Assembly (NCBI GenBank): GCA_900169235.1
Contig: FWCC01000278.1
Coordinates: 124,001-188,000, forward strand
Direction: 5' to 3'
From: Zarea fungicola
Taxonomy: Eukaryota > Ascomycota > Sordariomycetes > Hypocreales > Cordycipitaceae
Length of the DNA: 64,000 bases
The translations under genes and the position numbers were made by a program. This document shows positions 57,447-64,000 of this stretch, piece by piece. The notes beneath the pieces are model-generated. The model ran no database searches. It saw only the letters and a list, made by a program, of their open reading frames with translations, and was not told the origin of the DNA. Each line of letters starts with the position of its first letter. Position 1 is the first letter of the stretch.

Positions 57447-58324
57447 CTGTGATCGGGAGAAATACCCCGCAAGCGTTATGCATAGCGGATCTCAAGGTTG
57501 ATGAGAAATTGATTGGTGGAAAGCTGAGCCGACAGCCTGATTCAGGCTGATTCAGTCAGACACGGCACAGTGCCACCAATAGCGCCACCATGGACGGCTG
57601 AAGTCTGTTAATTTAAACCGCCCTCAGCTGCGGAAGAAGCTTAACCACCATCTTAGAGGGTTACATAGTTACATAAGCATGAATCAGCGAATCAGAGGTC
57701 TACGTTTAGTTCCTTGAGGCGTTGCATGTGAGACGACTAGTAGCCCTACTCCGTTCTACCCAAAATAGGCTGCACGGGCTCATTCCTGTATACTAATCGA
57801 GGAACCATGATAGACTACGAAAGTTAAATATAAGTGTAGAAATTTCGATCAGTTCAAAAGTGACTTTCTTCTGCAGCTGAATGATGAAAAACAAAATAGA
57901 GTAACAGTGGTCGGGCGGGTTCAATGGGTAACTAAGGAAGACTAACTAACGGAGAAAGCCGAAGAATAGCGTCCAAGCGTTGATCTGCAGTTTTGTTGCC
58001 CCTATCCCAACGGCCCGGATGATGCTGGCAAGGCAAGACCAGCCGGAAGCTGAGCCACCTTGGGTCAGCTCACCGATTCATGATTCCATGGACGGCTTAT
58101 TTAGCGGATCCAGATGCCGGCAGGTAGATTGACTGGGGCCTGCTCAGCTTTATTAGATACGCCTGCCTCCCCCACAACGAAATGCGGCAAACTTTAAAAA
58201 GCAAACTCCACTGGCCGTATCCTGAATCGTTCTGATCGGCCCGGCAGCCGTCCGTTTTTTTGCTTTTAGCATTCTTCTTCATGGTTCCAAAAGGTCATCA
58301 GTGCTGTCAGAAACCGCCATACAA

Positions 58325-59685
58325 ATGGCGCTCGGTGCAAGGGAGAACGCGCCTCTAGGGCCAGTCCCTCTGTTGCCAGAAACTGCTCTCGCGGTCAGTG
58401 GTTCTCTGAGCGTCCTTCAACACTTGTCGAAATGGTGAAAAATGCTAACGTAACTCTTTAATAGAGTATCATGTGGATAGGAGTCACTCTTGCCTCTGTA
58501 CTCACAGCAGTCAGAACCGTCCTCCAACACCGCAGGAACCGAAGATTTTACAGCAACGACTTCTTCATCATGTTCGCCATGCTCTGCCACATCGCGACAG
58601 CCATTGTCTGTCAGGTGTCAATACCTCCAATGTACTCCCTCGCCAGGGTATTCGCAGGACTTCTTCCGGCTCCGCCAAACTTCATTGAGAACACCAATTT
58701 CTTTCTCAGGTTGCAGTTTGCGCTCGACATTGTACTGTGGACAACGTCCTGGTCTGTCAAGTTTTCACTACTGCTTTTCTTTTGGCGTCTCTTTGATTCC
58801 GTCAACACCCCAATGCGTATTTTTTGGTCAGTAATGTGCGTAATTACTGCAGCAACTTATATTACGAGTATTATCCTGCAGTGTTTTGCCTGTCATCCAA
58901 TCCAGAATTTCTTCCACTTGGGTACGTCTGTATCAACCGTACGACGGCATTTCTCGTTTAACACGACGTAGGTGCCTGTGCTACAGCATCCGATATTTAT
59001 TCTTCGAACTTGGTATTCCAGTTTTCTGTGGGAGTTGATATTGCGGGTGATTGCCTGGGTAAGTAGCCCTGCTCTGCATTGGCATTTCAGGCCAGCTTCT
59101 GCTTTTTTAATCACTCTGACTCCTTTGAATCCCACGCTTCATCTTTCAATCAACAGAGTACTAACAATGCGTCCTCCACATAGTAATGATCATCCCATTT
59201 CCGTTATTATACAGGCTGCAGATGAGCAAACGCCAAAAACAAATCCTTCTCGTCATTTTCAGCTGCCCAAGTATCCCGATTATTTTTGCTATTCTGCGCC
59301 TTGTTAAAACAAACCCGACAAATACAAATGTCGATCCAATACGCTTCCAACTCTATTCTATGCTGGAGAACACAGCAGGTACGCCACTAAATTACCAATG
59401 TCTGTCATGCTCTGCTAATGAGGCCCAGCAATCATCGCAGCCTGCCTTCCATCCGTTCGCTTGTTCTTCACTGCATCCTCAGCTTCCGCCCGCTCCTATT
59501 CTTCTTCTCAAAAACGATATCCCTATGTCAGAAACCGACAGCGTCATCAGGATACTCTTTCGCTCGACGTCATCACAAAGCCACACACAACACGGGGATC
59601 AAGAGGAACGTCGGCAGACAGCCGTGAGGAGATACTAGGAACTGAAGTTACGGGCGTATATGAGTTAAGGAATAGCTCTCCATAG
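58325..59685 (+). CDS. PTH11-like integral membrane protein (rhodopsin domain), 354 aa
   Basis: Seven-helix membrane protein of the PTH11-related rhodopsin-domain group. Exons are 58325-58393, 58465-58921, 58972-59058, 59184-59378 and 59429-59685; all phases agree. Seen: an N-terminal helix IMWIGVTLASVLTAVRT, a loop RRNRRFYSNDFFIMFAMLCH, and WSVKFSLLLFFWRLFDSV in helix 4. FACHPIQNFF sits where this family has its conserved Cys-Xaa-Pro pair, then ACATASDIYSSNL, DIAGDCLVMIIPFPLLYRLQ and AIIAACLPSVR in the last helix. The tail is hydrophilic and Ser/Arg-rich. Five introns-worth of splice choices make details less certain than the family call. It lies between the CrtC-like gene and the exporter. 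Confidence 0.8.
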
Positions 59686-60987
59686 CACTTGCTCGAAAGG
59701 CGGCACTGGATGGTAGAGAGAGCTAATAGGACAGCCTTTACCTTGCGCAACTGCAAAATTCCGACCCCAGGCTTGGCCTAAGATAGGTCAATTGTTACAA
59801 TGAAACTACTATCAATATTTTTGAATCCACGTATAGGCTCTGTGGTCATTTTTATTTTATTTTGGATGTGGGTTGGCCGCGCCCTCTCGGTCAGCCAAAG
59901 TAGGCATAATGACAGTATAAGTCGCCGACGTCTCCAGCGCTTCCATGGTCATATGAGCAGGGGAGTATCGGCCTCTATTAAGATGCTTATTTTTATATAA
60001 ATATAATAATTATTATAAGAGGCTGTAAATAAACTCTAACTGTGATCGACCGTTTGATGCCCGATGCTGCCGTTTCTGGCGCTCGGGCTATTTGGGAAGA
60101 GGAGTACAAAGCTTGGGGTAATTGCGCGTAAGATTAGATGGATCGTTAACTGTTTAATTGACTGTAACCTCCACCGCCCGGTTGGCTGGAACAGAAATTG
60201 ATTGGTCAGTTGGAAGGGTTGGCAGGCTAACTGGCTGGAAGAGCTTGGGTGGAGGGACACCCTGAATTGAATAGAGTCATGAGCCAGCATCTACAACCCG
60301 CAGCGGACAAAAGTGACTGTGAAAATGTAGGATTAATACAATAAATTCTATAAACACCTACGCACCGCCACAACTATATACAGTGAGACTAATAAAGCGA
60401 ATATGCCAGTTAAATTTACTAGTTAACTATCAATTTAAAGATTCCCATTCGAGCCTTTAAACACACTGCCCATCGGCTTACTTGGCCATCGCGCTTTCTA
60501 TATGTTTCTGAATACCGCTGAATTTATGTCATTCACAAGGAACTCTTGAATTCTGTTTAAAATGAAGGCCAAGCTTACTGTTAATACAACAGAAATTCGG
60601 TCTTGTAGGGCTCGGTTCCAGCGCAAGAGTTAAAACCGCAGCTGAAGTAAAGCTGAAGATTCCAACGAAAACTATTTCAGCAAGGTATCCAATCATCTTA
60701 CCCTCGCCATTAAGGTTCCTAGAGTAATCTTACGCTAGTAACCTAAAGATACTACTTATTTGATTCCTATAAAGCTCAAGTAAATAGTGGAGTGTTGATA
60801 GATTGAAGATATAGCTGCTAACTAGGAATGACTTTAATTAAGCTATGTATGACCCAGTATCACGTGTAGCAGCCAGCAATTCGCTGGCTAAACACATTAG
60901 ACAACTTATCTCATGCTAGTTTGTAGGCTGACAGCATCTGCCGTCTAGAGTTGCCGGCTCCATCTACCAAGATGTACCATCTCATCT
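59686..60987. other. intergenic, about 1.3 kb, partly TA-rich
   Basis: No gene supported. 60340-60900 is rich in TA steps and stop codons in every frame. It might be a mutated mobile element, but no terminal repeats or transposase motif could be recognised. Confidence 0.4.
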
Positions 60988-62975
60988 TTAACTCGGGCTG
61001 TTGAGCGCTTCTTTCACTTTTTTGGATAACGAAACTGGTTCTTTCTCAAAGGTAAACAAGGCAACAACGGAAGATACTGAAGATAGGCCGATGCAGGCTC
61101 GCAGAATAGTGGAAAAAGCCGCGACGTATGCATCTCTTGCCAGCAGAAGCTGGGTGGATGAGAGTAGGGTAAAGGTAAGGGGGGAACGGTTAAAATTTTC
61201 AAGTTGCTCTGGTGAAAAGGCGCCCTGGAGTTTGGACATTATGCTGGCATGCAAAATCGTGAAGCCAATCGCGATACCAATACTTCCTCCAAAGACTCTC
61301 ATTTGACCTAAAAGACCTTGCATGACAGCTATTGATGATTATTGTTAGTCTAAATTGCCCTGCTTTGCATCGAAGAGGAAGTAAAATATAATAGAAACTG
61401 CACTGTACCGAGGTGATTGAAATCTGTATGGAGAAAGGATAGCATTGTAGATGTTCCAACGCTCATCCCAGTACTCAAGCCGAGAATGGCTTCGTACGCC
61501 CACTGGCAGGGCATTATCGTGGTGCTCCCTGAGAGGTTCGACAGAAGAACGTAGGCAACAATCTGTACTATGCTGGAAACAAAAAGAGTCACAAAAGTCA
61601 TATTTTTCTGAATTGAAAACAGGCCAGCCAGAGCTGCGCCTATCGCAACGCCACAAAGGACGGGCAGCAGGACAACACCCGCAAAAATTGCGCTAGAGCG
61701 GTTTACAATCTGTGCTCGGATCGGGATGTGAAATACTACAGCGTAGAGAGTTGCGCTGGAGAGGACCGCATGTCTATGGTGGTAGGTTGTTACCACCACA
61801 ATCAACTGAGCAATTATAGCCATTTGGACTTACAGGAGGGACGCGATAATAATCCTATTTGACAAAATATCCCACGGCAGCTGTGGTAAAAGATGCGCAA
61901 GGCACGGTCGACGAGCAATTTCGCGTTGCCATAGGAAAAGAATTCCCCATAGTAGAGGGCTAATTAGAAGAAGTGAGATGGTGATCGGACTTGTCCATTT
62001 ATACTTGCCCGTGGCGGCTTGGTCGAGAACAAAAATGGTAAGTACTGGTGCAGCCACGAGCAGCAACGCGCCGAGATAGTCAATCTGTACCAATGCTGTG
62101 TCGCATCTGGCCTTTAGGTGAGTTTTCGGCCAAAGAAAGAAAAGAAGCAAGCAGGGTATCGCTGCAAGAGGGCCGCTGAGAATGGTCAATGACGGTCCTG
62201 TGACCGAGCTCCAAAAAGGCAGCACGTACTTTATCCAGAATATGTATCGCCAGTTGGCATACTGGCCAAATAGGCCACCAATGATTGGTCCCACCACACC
62301 AGCCGCAGCAACGATTGTACCAAGAAGTATGCATAGGAGTATCATCCTTTTCGCGGCTAGCAGCTCAAAAAAGATGGTCACCCCAGTCCCAAAAAGACCT
62401 CCGCCAGCCATGCCCTGGAATGCCCGAAAGGTAATAAGTTGCACGTTTGTTTGTGCAGCACCACATGCCATCGAGAAACATAGGAACAAGGCAAAGGAGG
62501 CCCAGATAACTGCCCGGCGGCCAATAACATCCGACATACGGGACAAAATTGAGCAAAATCCTGAGATGGAATAACTAGAAAATCTTTGCGCATGACTGGA
62601 CAGTATTGCTAACCGAGTTCTGATAATGTGTAGGCGAGAGCAATCCATTGGGATTGCTCAAATCCACCCAAGTCCTTCGATATGTCCACGAGGACGGTGG
62701 CGACCACCGTTCCATCCATCAGCGAGAGGAAGATCCCCGTGCCGACACTGCACCACGAATTGTTAGTATTGAGGAAAATGGGACAAAAACAATCGTCAGA
62801 AGGCTAGTTACCAAATGAGAAGCACCAATTGCCTCCAGGTATCGATTGGAGTCTCCAAGTCGTGGCTTGCAGCAACATGTGGGCTCTCATCACTCCCAGC
62901 TGCACAACCATTCTCTGATAGTTGAAAGGCCTGATCTGACATTTCTGCAATTTCTTTCCGTTTTTTAACTATCAT
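60988..62975 (-). CDS. MFS exporter, 14-TM DHA2 drug:H+ antiporter type, 576 aa
   Basis: Multidrug-type efflux carrier of the plasma or vesicle membrane. Minus-strand exons are 62812-62975, 62614-62747, 61834-62560, 61409-61773 and 60988-61328; all junctions are in phase. Helix 1 holds FLSLMDGTVVATVLVDISKD, the DHA2 form of the motif (Asp-Gly-Thr-x-Val). Next comes QSQWIALAYTLSELG, then RMSDVIGRRAV (motif A). The intron 2 acceptor is the CAG at 62561-62563, giving SELGFCSILSRMSDV. About 14 hydrophobic segments are seen. An alternative in-frame ATG at 62942 would shorten it by 11 residues. It is divergent from the terpene synthase-like gene across a 509-bp promoter, the usual place for a cluster's product exporter. 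Confidence 0.86.
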
Positions 62976-63484
62976 CTGTCCTTATTTTGAGGAAGCAGTC
63001 AACAGTTGGTTCATGACAATGTCAGTTCAACTTTGGTATGCCAACGTGGAATACGAATTTGACTCGTTTTAAATGCACATGATAGTATATGTGATTCAGG
63101 ACAGAACTGTGAAAGAAGTAAACATGTTAGTAGTAGCCTTGCCATAAACTTGTTGACAGCTGAGCAGAGGGGCGTAAAAACCCAAGACATGAATGTGACA
63201 TTTCGGGGCGGGTCTATCCGAGACAGTCGCACCGCGCAAGTGCAACATTGTTTCTAACTGTGACAAAGGGATGGATATGTTGCAGACTGAAATTGATCTG
63301 ACACTCTCTAATTTGGCTTTGGTGATGTGGCTGTCACAGTTTGGCGAACATCTTCCAAACTCCTCCGAAGCTGAGAAGACATAAAGCGGAACGGTTTCAG
63401 TGCTGAGCTTTACTATTGAACCAGAAAGAACTGAACAGCTCGACGAACATAACTGAAGCCAATCAGAATTTCTTGTCAGCCATC
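62976..63484. promoter_or_regulatory. bidirectional promoter, exporter / terpene synthase-like
   Basis: Non-coding region shared by two divergent starts. No CGGACGA copy was noticed here by eye, unlike the other divergent promoter. Possible co-regulation is inferred from layout only. Confidence 0.45.
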
Positions 63485-64000
63485 ATGCAAAACTTGAACA
63501 ACCTTGCGTTTAAGCACTCTGAAGTCGCCCAGGACGATGAGATTGGCCGACACCTCGCGTTCGCAAGGGTAATTCCCTACCGCATTTCGAAATATCGCAA
63601 TCGGATGGCGTCTGGAGCAAGCAGAGCGAAAGATTTATTGGTCAAGTCACTGGGCAACAATGCTGCGCAAACTATTGCATGTTCGGCCGATACCAAGACC
63701 TCTTCTCTGTTTGCACTATGCTTTCCCGAATGTCCTCCTAGTGCAGCCGCTGCTCTGGCTGAATTGATGCAGGTCAAAATTTACTTCAACGGTTAGTGAA
63801 CAAAATGACAGTTTCAATATATTCCTCTGATGCGTTGTAGATATGCTGGATCTTATGGACGCGGACAATGTACGTGAAAGAGCGACTGCTGCAGAGATGC
63901 CACAGACTGACATGTAGTCGCAGAGAAATTCCTTCAATCAAGAGGCGATGTTAGCATTGCTATTCGAGTTTTGCCATTATACATTGCGTGGCATAACGTA
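63485..64000 (+). CDS. terpene synthase-like gene, 5' part only (runs off the window)
   Basis: First exons of a class I terpene synthase of the fungal chimeric (fusicoccane/ophiobolin-type) pattern. Exons are 63485-63791 and 63841-63869; a third runs from 63918 (or 63924) past the window end. Residues about 29-50 read IPYRISKYRNRMASGASRAK, matching the conserved Ile-Pro-x-Arg-x-x-Lys-Tyr...Ala-x-Arg-Ala start. After it comes SSLFALCFPECPP, like the family's ALxxPECLPER block, then VKIYFNDMLDLMD, where the metal-binding Asp-rich motif is expected. That motif reads NDMLD rather than DDxxD/E, so its first Asp is an Asn. No stop interrupts exon 3 up to 64000. The C-terminal domains, if present, are outside. 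The ATG at 63485 is the first in frame; an upstream exon is possible. Confidence 0.65.

Larger units (their letters stand above)
57113..58324. other. intergenic, about 1.2 kb
   Basis: Contains the (ACT)8 tract and the right copy of the 71-bp repeat. No gene supported. Confidence 0.45.

Noticed and set aside
60550..60740. Transposase helix-turn-helix fragment
   Set aside because: A weakly similar AAEVKLKIPTKTIS stretch is too short and lies among stops; no terminal repeats found.

Overview
The window is nuclear DNA of a filamentous ascomycete (Pezizomycotina), probably a sordariomycete and perhaps Hypocreales. The evidence is short GT-AG introns (mostly 48-75 bp), four Zn2Cys6 regulators, two PTH11-like membrane proteins, several MFS transporters, small secreted cysteine-rich proteins and a tRNA-Pro with a 16-nt intron. 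The order-level placement is inference. Gene models below were built by hand from splice sites, reading phase and family motifs; most genes have 1-4 introns. A 2-base N run at 27301-27302 marks an assembly join.

Left part (0.5-23 kb): a metabolic and detoxification block. It holds an M20 amidohydrolase, a DUF1624/HGSNAT-like membrane protein, a Zn2Cys6 regulator, an SNG1-like (DUF3533) membrane protein, a small ABM-domain protein, a glutathione transferase with an active-site Cys, a flavin amine oxidase, a small secreted cysteine-rich protein, an alpha/beta hydrolase, an anion:cation symporter-type MFS permease, an amidase, and a second Zn2Cys6 regulator convergent with the amidase. Amide and amine hydrolysis or oxidation plus organic-acid uptake recur here.

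Middle part (24-43.5 kb): tRNA-Pro(AGG), a cysteine-motif protein of unknown function, a tandem-chromodomain protein, an MFS permease gene with an apparent frameshift in exon 1, an unrecognised 467-residue protein, an NCS2 nucleobase permease, a PTH11-like receptor and a third Zn2Cys6 regulator. Minisatellites lie in the intergenic spaces.

Right part (44.6-64 kb): this looks like a secondary-metabolite gene cluster cut by the window edge. It holds a medium-chain reductase, two short-chain dehydrogenases, a Zn2Cys6 regulator, a small secreted cysteine-rich protein, a secreted CrtC-like/lipocalin-fold protein of the class that includes fungal Diels-Alderases, a second PTH11-like protein, a 14-TM MFS exporter and, divergent from it, the first exons of a terpene synthase-like gene running off the right end. 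The shared promoter of one dehydrogenase and the regulator carries two dense arrays of the 7-mer CGGACGA/TCGTCCG (14 sites including two one-base variants). It reads in the same orientation relative to each gene, as expected of operator sites for a CGG-recognising Zn2Cys6 factor. A decayed copy of the regulator's 3' end and a 71-bp direct repeat flank the CrtC-like gene, so this part has been rearranged.
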